NCBI GenBank assembly: GCA_963576725.1
Contig: OY755252.1
Span: 47,730,140 to 47,794,139 of the forward strand
Length of the DNA: 64,000 nucleotides
Source: Azorinus chamasolen
Lineage: Eukaryota; Mollusca; Bivalvia; Cardiida; Solecurtidae
Direction of reading: 5' to 3'
The notes under the pieces are model-generated. The model ran no database searches, had not been told where the DNA came from, and saw nothing but the letters and a program-made list of their open reading frames with translations. Positions 32,311 through 41,730 of the stretch are shown one piece after another (within the stretch, counting starts at the first letter, position 1; each line of letters opens with the position of its first letter). The position numbers and the translations under genes were made by a program.

Positions 32311-32480
32311 CCCATCAAAAACAGTTCTAATTATGGGGTTGAAAGGCAGGTGGTAACTTAATGCAGGTCAAAAGTAATGCAGAAAGCTCTATAGGAGATT
32401 TCTGCATTACCTTTGCCCTGCATTATGCAAACACTTACTTTTTAAGACGCATATGGCCACTTAAGGTTCTAATGTATGTC
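32310..32480 (+). mobile_element. F2 MITE
   Basis: GGCAGGTGGTAACTTAATGC, hairpin AGTAATGCAGAAAGCTCTAT, right end GGCCACTTAAGGTTCTAATG. Confidence 0.75.
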
Positions 32481-32554
32481 AATTACAATTAACATTTAGC
32501 CTCCTATAAAAATTTGTCTGCTAAAATTCCGATATGTTATAAGTTGCCCTTCCA

Positions 32555-32820
32555 ATTCGTTCAAGCTTTTGAGAAACTAATAGCCGAGTATCAAACAGCG
32601 TGTATCCTGATGAGGTTACCGTCAGTCCGCGCTTAGCAGGCGAATGGCTAACACATTTTCATTAACCCTTTCGTCGGCTAAATTGTCGTCTTCAACAGGT
32701 TTAAAACTTATCTTTTTTCCTTTTATCAAATCACAATCAGCGTGACGATTAGTCTGTGTCCTGATGACACGTCGAATTACTCGGTGTCTCATCTGGATCC
32801 AAACCGTTTGCCAATTTTAC
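32555..32820 (+). mobile_element. F4 copies
   Basis: A F4b lead at 32570-32620, then TTAACCCTTTCGTCGGCTAA (32662) and TGTCTCATCTGGATCCAAAC (32786). Confidence 0.65.
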
Positions 32821-32839
32821 TTGTATGATGGATATAAAA

Positions 32840-33112
32840 GTAAAGTTGGACTTCGATAGCTCGAACTTAGGGACAACTCGAACTAAACGTTCAGTCCTAA
32901 AACTTACAATACAGAATTGCTCTAAAATATATAACTACGCATATCTAGAAACATCTCATACAGGAGCTTTTGGCATTACTTTAGACCTGCATTCAGCTGT
33001 GAACTTCAGAACTTGTCCAGATAAAAAACACAGATAACTCGAACTCCTGTTATCTCGAACTTATTTGTATGGTCCCTTGGAGTTCGATGTATCGAAGTTC
33101 AACCGCAGAAGT
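32840..33112 (+). mobile_element. F10 MITE (CTCGAA termini) with F2-type core
   Basis: AGTTGGACTTCGATAGCTCG left end and TCGATGTATCGAAGTTCAAC right end, with TACAGGAGCTTTTGGCATTA and AGACCTGCATTCAGCTG inside. Confidence 0.7.
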
Positions 33113-33370
33113 AAATTTCTAACCTTTCTTCCTTTTGACGCCTTTACAAACAAGGTATACCAAATTCAGACAGCTCCCAGAGGAGCTTTCATCCTAAGTT
33201 AAGCTGTAACCTGTCTTACAGACCCGCATTTTTGCTATTTTGAATGTCCGGTTTAGAGGACTGCTACATGTAACTAACACTTTGGTTGAACTGGTCCGGT
33301 TTGCGTGCCCCATCTCTTGGATCATGGGCGTTGAAGGGTTAATCCGAACACCTTATAACTATATCATCTT

Positions 33371-33608
33371 TTAACCCTTTACTCCATGAATATTCATGCA
33401 AGAAATAATGGCACCATGCATATTAATCAGATTAATCATTATATTAGCACATGAACAGAGGAATTTTGGCAATGACAGAAACTGTAGTACCATGTCTATA
33501 TTATTTCATAAGCAAACAGGACAGACCCTGACCAGACAGCTGCTGCAGAAGCCGTCTGATCTGGGTCTACTGTGGTTGTGAAGGTGTATTTCTAGAGTAA
33601 AGTGTTAA
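33371..33608 (+). mobile_element. F1 MITE, full length
   Basis: TTAACCCTTTACTCCATGAA start, CATGAATATTCATG, hairpin AAGCAAACAGGACAGACCCT, end CTAGAGTAAAGTGTTAA. Confidence 0.88.
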
Positions 33609-33950
33609 CATCCACTTTCAGAGAGTCAGTTTGTTTTAAACATGATGAAAGGCCGAAGCTTTACAGCGTGTTACACCTAGATCTAAATCAGTTGCATCTT
33701 GTATTGTTGAAGTATACACGGGTATAGATTTCACATTTGCAGTGCAGAACAAAACAACTATAGCTCTAGTTGCATTTCTTGTCTACAGATAATATCACTT
33801 GTTTGAAATTATGCAGTCAGCTTTGTATAGTATCCCTTTACTTTAATGTTTACTTTAAACATATCTTATTTGGGTAAGTATACGTTTTACATGATACTAT
33901 CAGAGTATCATTATAGGATTAGAACAAAAGATAAAAACTTATGGAGATAT
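33609..33950. other. No feature recognised
   Basis: AT-rich spacer, no exon or clear repeat. Confidence 0.4.
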
Positions 33951-33952
33951 TC

Positions 33953-34339
33953 GCCTTCCCATTTTCTTTATAGAAAACGCATTTGACTGTAGGAGTCGTT
34001 TGATAGGGTCCTGCTCTATTTGCTTATACGGAGAATAATGTAGATCAGGGTCCATGCTTATAAAGCTTTTTAGTTGAGTCTGGGTTCGTTCTCAAGCTAT
34101 TGATTGGTCAGATTTGAGGTCTCAAGCTTTTGATTGGACAGATTTGAGCCAAAGGCTCAAATCTGACCAATCAAAACTTGAAAACGAACTCAGACTCAAC
34201 TAAAAGTTTTATAAGCATGGACCCAGATTGTACAGTTTCCGCAACGACCAAAGCACTCTGGTTTCGTAGACTGTTATAAAAATCATAAATATAGTAAACA
34301 CTGACACGGTCGTTATCGTTTACATATTCATGAGATTAA
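33953..34339 (-). mobile_element. F1 MITE hosting a nested F8 palindrome
   Basis: GTAGGAGTCGTTTGATAGGG and TCCTGCTCTATTTGCTTATA are F1. F8 occupies 34050-34226. F1 resumes at 34227 (CCAGATTGTACAGTTTCCGC) and ends TATTCATGAGATTAA. Confidence 0.65.
34050..34226. mobile_element. F8 long palindrome
   Basis: GTCCATGCTTATAAAGCTTT to AAAAGTTTTATAAGCATGGA, inner TTGATTGGACAGATTTGAGC with GGCTCAAATCTGACCAATCA. A stem of about 75 bp per side. Related copies at 12325, 49505 and 59288. Confidence 0.85.
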
Positions 34340-34574
34340 GCCTTTACTCTATGAATATTCAGGAAAGAATCAATGGCGTGAATAGTAATTAACTGAAATT
34401 TTTATAATGACACTACAAGAAAAAAGAAACTTTAGCATAAACGAATCTGCAGAATCAGGTGTAATAAGCAACCGGGCCGGACCCTGGTCTGGTCACTCCT
34501 ATAGGAGCCGTCTGATATGGGTCTGCCCTGTTTGCTAAGTCGTAGAAATGCGTATTTATGGAGAAACGGCTTAA
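34336..34574 (+). mobile_element. F1 MITE, full length
   Basis: TTAAGCCTTTACTCTATGAA start, hairpin AAGCAACCGGGCCGGACCCT, end TATGGAGAAACGGCTTAA. Confidence 0.82.
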
Positions 34575-34734
34575 GGTTTTATATTTTGAAATTTGGAATG
34601 TGTCCGTTCGTCATACAAATGCTTACAAACAATTGTATCAGTAATAAGCAGAGTCAAGGACATACATGAAGTGATATGGTGCGCTAATTTGTAAAGCAGC
34701 GGCCTTTGGCTGATCTCTATCGAACAAGCAAGTA

Positions 34735-35152
34735 CAACAGAACCTGTTTGAAGCGAACATTGAATGATCAAACATAGAAGTCTTAACCCATTCCCTCATA
34801 GACTACGTTTAGATCCTACCTCGTTGAATAAATATATTGAAAAGGAGCAGTTTCTAAACAAAAGGAATCGTTTTAATATTATATAGTTTTAAAGCGAATG
34901 CGATAAATTGAGTATTTGATCCATAGCAGCAAAATGCTCTATTATCACAATGATTGCAAAAACTGACTTTTACATAGGCGTCAGAATACGTTAGTAGGAG
35001 TGAAAAATTGCTAAAAGGCATGGAAAATAATATAGAAAGCTTCATTCTGGAGCTTACTGTATTATCGTCCCGCATTAAGCTACACTCTGCCTCAAGGACA
35101 CAGAATTAGACTTCTTGTTGTCGAGGTAGTTTAAGACAGGATTAACTGTACT
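34735..35152 (+). mobile_element. F2 MITE hosting a nested F3
   Basis: ACAGAACCTGTTTGAAGCGA left end and TAAGACAGGATTAACTGTA right end; F3 lies between at TTAA/CTAA (34783-35014). Confidence 0.8.
34783..35014 (+). mobile_element. F3 MITE nested in F2
   Basis: TTAACCCATTCCCTCATAGA start, diverged hairpin, end GAGTGAAAAATTGCTAA. Confidence 0.8.
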
Positions 35153-35203
35153 CTTGGCTGGGTTGTACATGCATGAAGAAAATAAAACGGGTACATTTAT
35201 GTC

Positions 35204-35438
35204 TTAATCATTACCTCATCCCCTCCTAGACTACTTTAGACCCAACCTCTTTGAATAAAATGAGCATACACTACAGAAAAGGAGAATTTTAGAATTGTGT
35301 AGTTTTTAAACCACTGTGATAAATAGAGCATTAAAATATTTTATGGAGCAAATGCTCTATTCATCCAAATGGTTTCAACAATTACAATTCAACAATTGCA
35401 GAGGCACCAAAAGGCATCAGTAGGGGCGAATAGGTTAA
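35204..35438 (+). mobile_element. F3 MITE
   Basis: TTAATCATTACCTCATCCCC start, hairpin AACCACTGTGATAAATAGAG to ATGCTCTATTCATCCAAATG, end GGGGCGAATAGGTTAA. Confidence 0.8.
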
Positions 35439-35509
35439 AATGCTGCATGCAAGGAGAAATTGAGAAATTCAATTGACACAGTATAATTTAACACAATATC
35501 GTTCAACCG

Positions 35510-35840
35510 TGGAGTATTAGCTGGCATTGGCCAACAGCTTGGGTCCAGAAGGGAAGCAGAGTAACTCGGCACCCAGGCAGGCTACAATCTGTTTGCCACT
35601 ATAGGGATACCTTTTAAAAATGATTGCGATGGAAAGTTCACCTGACATAGTTTTGATGCATCTGTGATTAGTTATACAAATCGTTTGGATCTAAAACGGG
35701 ATGTCTTATCAGGATCTAAGATAGAACTGAAACTAAAGACAAGAGGAGAACGTTTAACAAACAAAACTTGTAGCAGACAACAACTGTTGCAGCAGACAAT
35801 ATTTGGCAGCGTAATCGTTGGATGTCTTAGCTGGTAACAG
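35510..35840. repeat. F4-type fragments
   Basis: CCAACAGCTTGGGTCCAGAA with AGAGTAACTCGGCACCC, then CAAATCGTTTGGATCTAAAA and CAGACAATATTTGGCAGCG. Confidence 0.55.
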
Positions 35841-35954
35841 TCTAAGTTAATGGGGCTTAGAGTCACAACGAAAATGAAAACAAAAATCATGCAACCGTTT
35901 CTATTGAAAGTGTCACTAGCCATCCATTTAGGCGGACACGTGGATAACTTATTT

Positions 35955-36165
35955 TTAACCATTTACACCATGTATATACTGGTAAGAAGTAATGGCATCA
36001 TGGATAATTAGATAATTTGGCAAGTTTGGCCACGGTAGACATTGAAGAATCAGATCTGTTATAATCGAAATGCAAATTGAGTAAACCCGTAAATGAGGCA
36101 TCTGATCTTGGTCTGCTTTGTCTGCAAACGTGTTAAAATGCGTATATATGGCAATAACGACTTAA
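35955..36165 (+). mobile_element. F1 MITE in a TTAA chain
   Basis: TTAACCATTTACACCATGTA start. Hairpin with missing left arm, GATCTTGGTCTGCTTTGTCT. End AATAACGACTTAA shared with F3. Confidence 0.75.
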
Positions 36166-36390
36166 CCCATTCCCTCATATTGACGACTTTGAACGACTCT
36201 GTAAAAGTCACTTTGTGAAACCATTGTGATAAATAGAGCATTTGCTCCTATAGGAGCAAATGCTCTATTTATCACAATGGTTTCAAACTACAAAATTTTA
36301 AAATGTTTCTTTTCTCTAGTTAATGCTCCTTTTCGGTAAATTTGTTCAAAGAGGTTGTATCTAAAAATAGCCTATGAGGTAATGGGTTAA
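36162..36390 (-). mobile_element. F3 MITE, perfect hairpin, in a TTAA chain
   Basis: Inverted F3. The hairpin GAAACCATTGTGATAAATAG to CTATTTATCACAATGGTTTC is a perfect palindrome of about 68 bp with apex GCTCCTATAGGAGC. TTAA at both ends is shared with F1 neighbours. Confidence 0.92.
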
Positions 36391-36590
36391 TCATTTACCT
36401 GTTCTATATCTATTCCAAATTTCAACGATATTTGCACACAATATTCATGGACTAATTGTAATGAAATATGGAAGGTTGGGCAGTGTAGTTATTTTAGAAA
36501 CTCAAGAAACAGTTCTGTTAAAGCCAATAAGCAAACAGAGCAGACCCTGATCCTACAAGAGCCGTCTGATATGGGTCTTCTCTATTTCAC
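36387..36590 (+). mobile_element. F1b MITE, truncated, in a TTAA chain
   Basis: TTAATCATTTACCTGTTCTA start, AGCAAACAGAGCAGACCCTG hairpin. It breaks at TCTTCTCTATTTCACGCAG. Confidence 0.75.
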
Positions 36591-36699
36591 GCAGCAGTCG
36601 CATGCTCTGTGAATCTATGAAATTGGCTTTGTTTATCCCATTAAACATAAAATATTTCACATAATTGTGCTTTTGTACAGCTTTTATCCTAATTTTAGC

Positions 36700-36931
36700 T
36701 ACATTTGTTAATCGGCTAAACATTTTCAATGCAGTGTCAATGAATACACCCGAAAACAATCGCAAACGGACAAGAACCGCTTTGTGCATTTCAATGTGCA
36801 TTTCAATGCACACAATGCACGTTGATGTGCAATCGTCCGTTCCGTGTTGAATTTGTACTAGTAAATTTGGTAATATTTGTGAACACATTGCAATTGCAAA
36901 CGTTTTCTAATACCCATTCTAATTTGTAACT
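36700..36931 (+). promoter_or_regulatory. Candidate promoter/5' UTR of GT31
   Basis: This is one of few MITE-free stretches between the genes and lies just upstream of the proposed exon 1. It holds direct and inverted copies of TGTGCATTTCAA and TGCAC between 36780 and 36835. No clear TATA box was assigned. Confidence 0.3.
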
Positions 36932-37001
36932 ATGAAAGTCATTGTTCGAAATATAAATCGAGTTTTTCGGAGACTATGGACATCTTCATTATCTGGTATA
37001 G
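36932..37001 (+). CDS. GT31 exon 1 (proposed)
   Basis: An ATG opens 23 codons (MKVIVRNINRVFRRLWTSSL then SGI) and stops at donor ATAG|GTATGT in phase 1. This is exactly the phase needed by the acceptor TTTGCAG|GTGGAC at 40446. The basic residues suit the cytosolic tail of a type II membrane protein. This is inferred from splice phase and not proven. Confidence 0.55.
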
Positions 37002-40000
37002 GTATGTATTTTTTCACAATTTTGCTAGCATGCCGTTTTTGTAACAAAAATAATTTCATTTAGTATAGAAAGGTTGCTTTAGACATGTAGGTTGTGTTAC
37101 ATAATTCCATCTGCAAACAGAGTAGATCCAGATTAGATTAGATGGCTCCTGTAGGAGACGTCTTGTCAAGGTCTGCTCTGTTTGCAGATATAATTATGTA
37201 ACATATCCCACAGTTTATTAAAGAGTTTCTGCCAATGTTAAAACGCACCGTGTCCTTACATTATAAAAACTCAGCTAATTAATATTCATGATGTTATTAT
37301 TTTTGCATGAATATTCAATAGGAAATTGATCTTATTGGGATTCAGTGATCTTATAAAGTCTATTATCTCCACTTATGAACTCACAGGTTACGGAAAAGTT
37401 TGTCCTATAGCTTTTATTGTTCTATTTATTTCCCTTGTGTCTGAATGAGATGATTTGGCAAACTGGTCTGATATTTAACCCTTTCCTTCATATTGTAACG
37501 GGCTCGGGTCTGGACTTCTCGGTGTGGAGGACCGGCTCGTACCTATGAACATGCGGAACGCCGAGCACCTGTGGTAGCGTAGCGCCGGTTCTGCATGTAC
37601 GTTCGGTAGGCCTATTCGTATGGAAATAACAACCCGAAGTCAGTCACCTTTAACGATTTAATAATGTCTGTTGTCACAGACAGTTTAATATATAACCAAA
37701 ATAGTTAGTTATCAACAGATCTAAATGTGCATGTATGGAAACATAGGTGTCACTGCAGACGTCTGCCTAACGGTAATGCTGTGTAATTAGGGTTGTGCTC
37801 TTTAGTCAAGTGAGGATACTCGTGGAAGATGCTGAGTCACCCTGGAAATGGCGTGTCACAAAATAGTACAAGTTAAAAGTTCTGCCTAAAAGTGAGACGA
37901 GCGTAATTAAACTGGATATCAGGAATGGATATTTCGTGTAGAGGTACTGTTGTATTCTATAATGTGGTGACTACCTTGGTGACTTTGGAATTCTATTGAG
38001 ATTTTGCGTAGATTCGTGTCATGAGGTCATTTTCTCATGCATGAATATTCAACAGGAAAATGGTTAACCCATTCCCTCATAGGCTATTTTTAGATCCGAC
38101 CTCTTTGAATAAATCTACCGAAAAAGAGCATTAACGAGAGAAAAGGATTGTTTTAGAATTTTGTAAATTGATACCATTGTGATAAATAGAGCATTTGCTC
38201 CTATAGGAACAAATGTTCTATCTATCACATTGGTTTCAAAAAGTGGCTTTTACAGAGGCGTAGAAATGCGTATTTATGGAGGAAAGGGCTAAGTAGGCCT
38301 AATATTGATACCACTACCCAAATATATGTAAAATGTTATAGGAGTACATGTACACTGATGTGATGCAAAATGATATTGATGAAAACGGAGGAGATTAACT
38401 AATAGGGTCATCATCGTTTGAAAAAAACCCGTCAATATACATGTAACTTGAGATATCCAGTTTATTATTGAGATTCAAAGATAATGTAATGTACAAAGAT
38501 AGCACAAAGATAATACTGATATATTAGCCCAAGCGTGTAGACCTGTGCTCCTCTGAAAAGGATCGATCTTTTTCATTCATAAATGATTCGCCAATATAAC
38601 AGCGACAAACGAGCTCTTGTAGAAAAACCCTTTAACTCTTTCCTTCATATAAACGCCTTTTCACGCATTTGAAAACAGCGTAGACCAAGATCAGATGGCT
38701 CGTACAGGAGCTGTACGATCCGGGTCTTTTCTGTTTGTTTTGACATGATGTAGGTCTCATTCTACAGTTTTTGTCACAGCTAAACGTTTCATTGAAAAGT
38801 TCAAATTATAAAATTAGCTTATACATGTTTATATTCATGATATTATTTTTTACATGAATATTGTACAAGTAAAGGGTTAACCATTTCCTTCATAGATACA
38901 CTTTTTCACGCATTTGCAAACAGAGTAGACCCATTTCTGACTGCTCCTTTAAAAGCCGTCTGATCTGGGTCTGCTCTGTTTGCTCATGGAATTTCATAGA
39001 TCTGTTTCTTTACTTTCTAAAGTGGCTACAATGGTCCACCTTCAAATTTTCATTATAACTATTATATCTATGAATATTAAGTAGGTATTGAAATTTGGAG
39101 TAAACATAGAACAGGGATAGGGATGTAGTGAAAACCTCGCTACTTCGAACCTGTAGAGTAGTAGAATTGGGAACGTTTACACAGATAGCTGCTTAATGCA
39201 GGGTGAAGGTCATGCAGAGAGCTACAATCTTTCTGCATGACTGTCATCCTGCATTAAGCTGCCACATGTCTAAAAAGACATAGACTTATATATTATCCCT
39301 TTCGGCGCCACATTTCTAACTTTCGTCTGCAAACCAATTTTGTTAAATCATTCGGCAAAGTAAGGAAATGAGATAAATAAATGCAAACTTCAAAGGAATA
39401 AAGCACAGATATAGAAATAAAGTTTGAGACAAATAGTGAAGACCCTGATCAGACGCCGCCTTGAATAGGCGGCGTCTGATCTGGGACTGCACTATTTGTC
39501 GTGGTGCATTTATGCGACATCGGCGGTGAAAGGGTTAATACGTGTTTGGGTGTTCGAGTTAGCTACGTTTTACCGTAATATCAGGCCAAATTTAGAGTTA
39601 AGCTCAGTGAATGTTATACGTTAATACAATACTGTCCTCGGTGGTGTTTGCTAAATTTTTAGACAGAACACCGCTTGTAAAAAAAAAGACTTTGTTTTTA
39701 TCATGTGGGTAAAACCGTTTCAAAATCATGTCAATTAATCAACCTCTTACATCGGTATTTCATTTATTATACCTGTTTCTACTGTCTACAGTATTTCATT
39801 TATTATACCTGTTTCTACTGTCTACAACAATCCATATATTATACCTGTTTCTACAGTATTTCATTTATTATACATGTGCCTGTTTTACAGTCTACACAAT
39901 TTCATTTATCATACCTATTTCTACAGTATTTCATTTATTATACCTGTTTCAATGATACAATGTATTTCATTTATTATACCTGTTTCAATGGTATTTCATT

Positions 40001-41345
40001 TATTATACCTGTTTCAACAGGTTTGATCGAAACCGTTTCAACAGTACTTCAGTTAACAAACAAATACTAAACCCCTCCTTTCTCCAACTTTCTCCTGTGT
40101 TATGACCACTCTTTAGAATCTTCTCTTCGACATAGGGTTTGGTGGAGAAAGGAAGAAGTTATTATTGAAAATGTTTTAATTTAACCCATTTGCTCCCATG
40201 ATCCCATATATGGGGCGTTGGCAAACAGTGTAGACTCTGATCAGACGCCGCATTATTATTATCTAGACTGTTTGCTGATAGGAAATTCAATATAAAACAA
40301 AACAAAATTAAAATTTAGACCAGACATCCCTTAGATAAAATATAGACTAATCCAATATATAAGCATGGAAGAATCCACTGGGAGCAAATGGGGGTCTTAT
40401 CAGAACCTCTGTTTTCAATGTATATGTATGGTGTAACGTTTGCAGGTGGACGAAGACGAGTTTTTAAGGGTTACTTGTGTTTGACGTTATACATGGTCCT
40501 AGTTCTATCAGTCGGAATCTATCAGTTCTTTCTACATACCCCAACACACGCGGGGATCCGACAGGCTCCTAAACTGAATTCTTGGATTACTAGAAGTGAA
40601 ATGGACATCGACTTTGGCATTTCTGAATTTCCGGAATATTTAAGGCAATATTTCATACCGAGAGATAATGTAACGAATCGTTTTGACCAAATATTTCTCG
40701 TACAAAGTGGCGAGGTATGCTCAGATAACGAAGAACCATTACTTGTGATAATGTGTCTATCTCAATACGACCGTATGGCTGAAAGGAGAACTATAAGAAA
40801 TACATGGGGAAGCGCTGTGCACGCAGATATATGGCCAAATTCGGAATGGACATCAAACACAACTATCAAAATGTTCTTTTTACTTGGTCACAAACTGCAC
40901 ATGGGCCCAGTAAAACGGGAACTTGTAGGAAATGAGAGTTTGACATTCAGGGATATAGTAATTGTTGATATGGATGACACTTACTCGAACCTTTCAATGA
41001 AAGTTATTTTAGGTTTGAAATGGGTTCAGATGTTTTGTCCACGGACAAGGTTTGTGCTTAAAGTGGACGCAGATACGTTCATCCACTTACCAAACTTGAT
41101 GAAACGTCTCAACGCCGTAACTATTCCAACAAACGGACTTGTGGCAGGCTTCGTCTATACATTCACAGGAGTAATACGCAATTACAGCAGCAGTTGGTTC
41201 GTATCCATGGACGCTTACCCCTTGTACAGGTATCCTCTGTACACGTCGGGTAATGCTTACGTCATTTCCGGAAATGCAATATCACGTGTCATTTCTGCAG
41301 CAGAACATATGCCGTACATTGGAATTGAAGATGCATTTATCACAG
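36932..41345 (+). CDS. GT31 beta-1,3-glycosyltransferase (beta-1,3-galactosyltransferase type), 3' end missing
   Basis: Two exons, 36932-37001 and 40446-41345, give 323 residues plus one base. The product is a type II Golgi enzyme: short basic N-terminus, one membrane segment at about residues 32-53 (YLCLTLYMVLVLSVGIY), stem, then the GT31 fold. Family motifs in order are ERRTIRNTWGS (about 136-146), FFLLG, an ENLSL/TLKT-type segment (DDTYSNLSMKVILGLKW), the metal-binding D-x-D as VDADTF (about 230-235) and GIEDAF (about 316-321). Several N-x-S/T sites fit a luminal domain. Reading ends at a strong donor, CACAG|GTTAGT, inside the EDV-type motif, so 60-70 C-terminal residues are missing. No matching exon was seen to 64 kb; the gene may be truncated or have a distant or divergent last exon. 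It lies divergently to gene A. Confidence 0.78.
37092..37330 (-). mobile_element. F1 MITE in GT31 intron
   Basis: Hairpin extended on both sides: TTACATAATTCCATCTGCAA to TTTGCAGATATAATTATGTA. Then GAATATTCAATAGG. Confidence 0.75.
37475..38067 (-). mobile_element. F1 MITE ends around a roughly 520-bp GC-richer insert
   Basis: TTAACCCTTTCCTTCATAT and GCATGAATATTCAACAGGAA with ATGGTTAA. The hairpin region is replaced by an unrelated sequence. Confidence 0.6.
37495..38015. mobile_element. Unclassified insert, possibly a solo LTR
   Basis: It starts TGTAACGGGCTCGGGTCTGG and is locally GC-richer (ACGCCGAGCACCTGTGGTAG). A TGTAAC start is common in LTRs, but the right end and target duplication were not identified. 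Confidence 0.3.
38064..38292 (+). mobile_element. F3 MITE, full length
   Basis: TTAACCCATTCCCTCATAGG start, apex GCTCCTATAGGAAC, end GGAGGAAAGGGCTAA. It shares TTAA with the F1 to its left. Confidence 0.85.
38293..38630. other. GT31 intron, no further feature
   Basis: AT-rich spacer. Confidence 0.4.
38632..39117 (-). mobile_element. Two inverted F1/F1b MITEs joined at one TTAA
   Basis: F1 38632-38880 (hairpin TGAAAACAGCGTAGACCAAG) and F1b 38877-39117 (hairpin TTGCAAACAGAGTAGACCCA) share TTAA at 38877. Confidence 0.85.
39170..39293 (+). mobile_element. F2-type MITE
   Basis: CTGCTTAATGCAGGGTGAAG, hairpin TCATGCAGAGAGCTAC to TTTCTGCATGA, CCTGCATTAAGCTGCC. Confidence 0.7.
39294..39538 (+). mobile_element. 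F6 MITE, best copy
   Basis: Ends CCCTTTCGGCGCCACATTTC and CGGCGGTGAAAGGGTTAA. Hairpin ACAAATAGTGAAGACCCTGA to CTGGGACTGCACTATTTGTC with apex GCCGCCTTGAATAGGCGGC. Confidence 0.9.
39750..40025. repeat. Tandem repeat upstream of GT31 exon 2
   Basis: TATTTCATTTATTATACCTG plus TTTCTACAG recurs about nine times with 22-38 bp spacing. A repetitive open frame here is an artefact. Confidence 0.9.
40070..40188. mobile_element. F9 palindromic repeat
   Basis: TTTCTCCAACTTTCTCCTGT to ACATAGGGTTTGGTGGAGAA, then AGAAGTTATTATTGAAAATG. Confidence 0.7.
40184..40395. mobile_element. MITE whose right terminus overlaps an ATG of the GT31 frame
   Basis: TTAACCCATTTGCTCCCATG left end and CTGGGAGCAAATGGG right end are inverted repeats. 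Inside is GGCAAACAGTGTAGACTCTG to CTAGACTGTTTGC. Confidence 0.75.
40446..41345 (+). CDS. GT31 catalytic exon
   Basis: A 900-bp open exon runs from acceptor ACGTTTGCAG to donor CACAG|GTTAGT and carries the membrane segment, stem and most catalytic motifs. The reading frame also runs upstream to an ATG at 40388, but that ATG lies in the right terminal repeat of a MITE (40189-40393), so the spliced start is preferred. Confidence 0.85.
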
Positions 41346-41379
41346 GTTAGTGAATTCCTGTGTTCATGTGCTACTATAA

Positions 41380-41480
41380 CAATTAATCTAATTGATATCC
41401 ATGTTGTCAGTATTGGATATCCGTGGAGTAAAGGGCTAATACACTGTCCATTGAATAAAGGGCTAATATGCCATATCTAA
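41380..41480 (-). repeat. F1 tail fragments
   Basis: ATATCCATGTTGTCAG, GTGGAGTAAAGGGCTAA and TGAATAAAGGGCTAA. Confidence 0.5.
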
Positions 41481-41525
41481 AACATACCTGTTTGTGACCA
41501 CACATGCAACATTTCATTCGGTAGA

Positions 41526-41730
41526 CATTTTAACATTTATCACGTTCTATGCTTATTTCAAATGTCATTACCTACTGAGTATTTATGGACAAAATAGTTA
41601 CAATGAAATAGGGAAGGTGGAACAGAATATCAAATTCCATAAGCAAACAGAGCAAACCCTGATAGGAGCCATCTGATCTTGGTCTACCATGTTTGTAAAC
41701 TCGAGACGTTTATATGAAGGAAAGGGTTAA
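41526..41730 (+). mobile_element. F1b MITE
   Basis: TTCTATGCTTATTTCAAATG, AAGCAAACAGAGCAAACCCT, end ATGAAGGAAAGGGTTAA. Confidence 0.75.

Noticed and set aside
36162..36390. Hairpin as a rho-independent terminator or a single conserved RNA gene
   Set aside because: The same palindrome is present many times with TTAA ends, so it is a transposable element; a small-RNA product is possible but unproven.
36553..36888. 111-codon minus-strand frame as a further upstream exon of gene A
   Set aside because: No CABIT-like residues and no good splice pair; the region more likely belongs to the GT31 promoter.
39705..40070. 121-codon frame with repeated YFIYYTCF units
   Set aside because: It is the translation of a TTTCATTTATTATACCTG tandem repeat, open in two frames.
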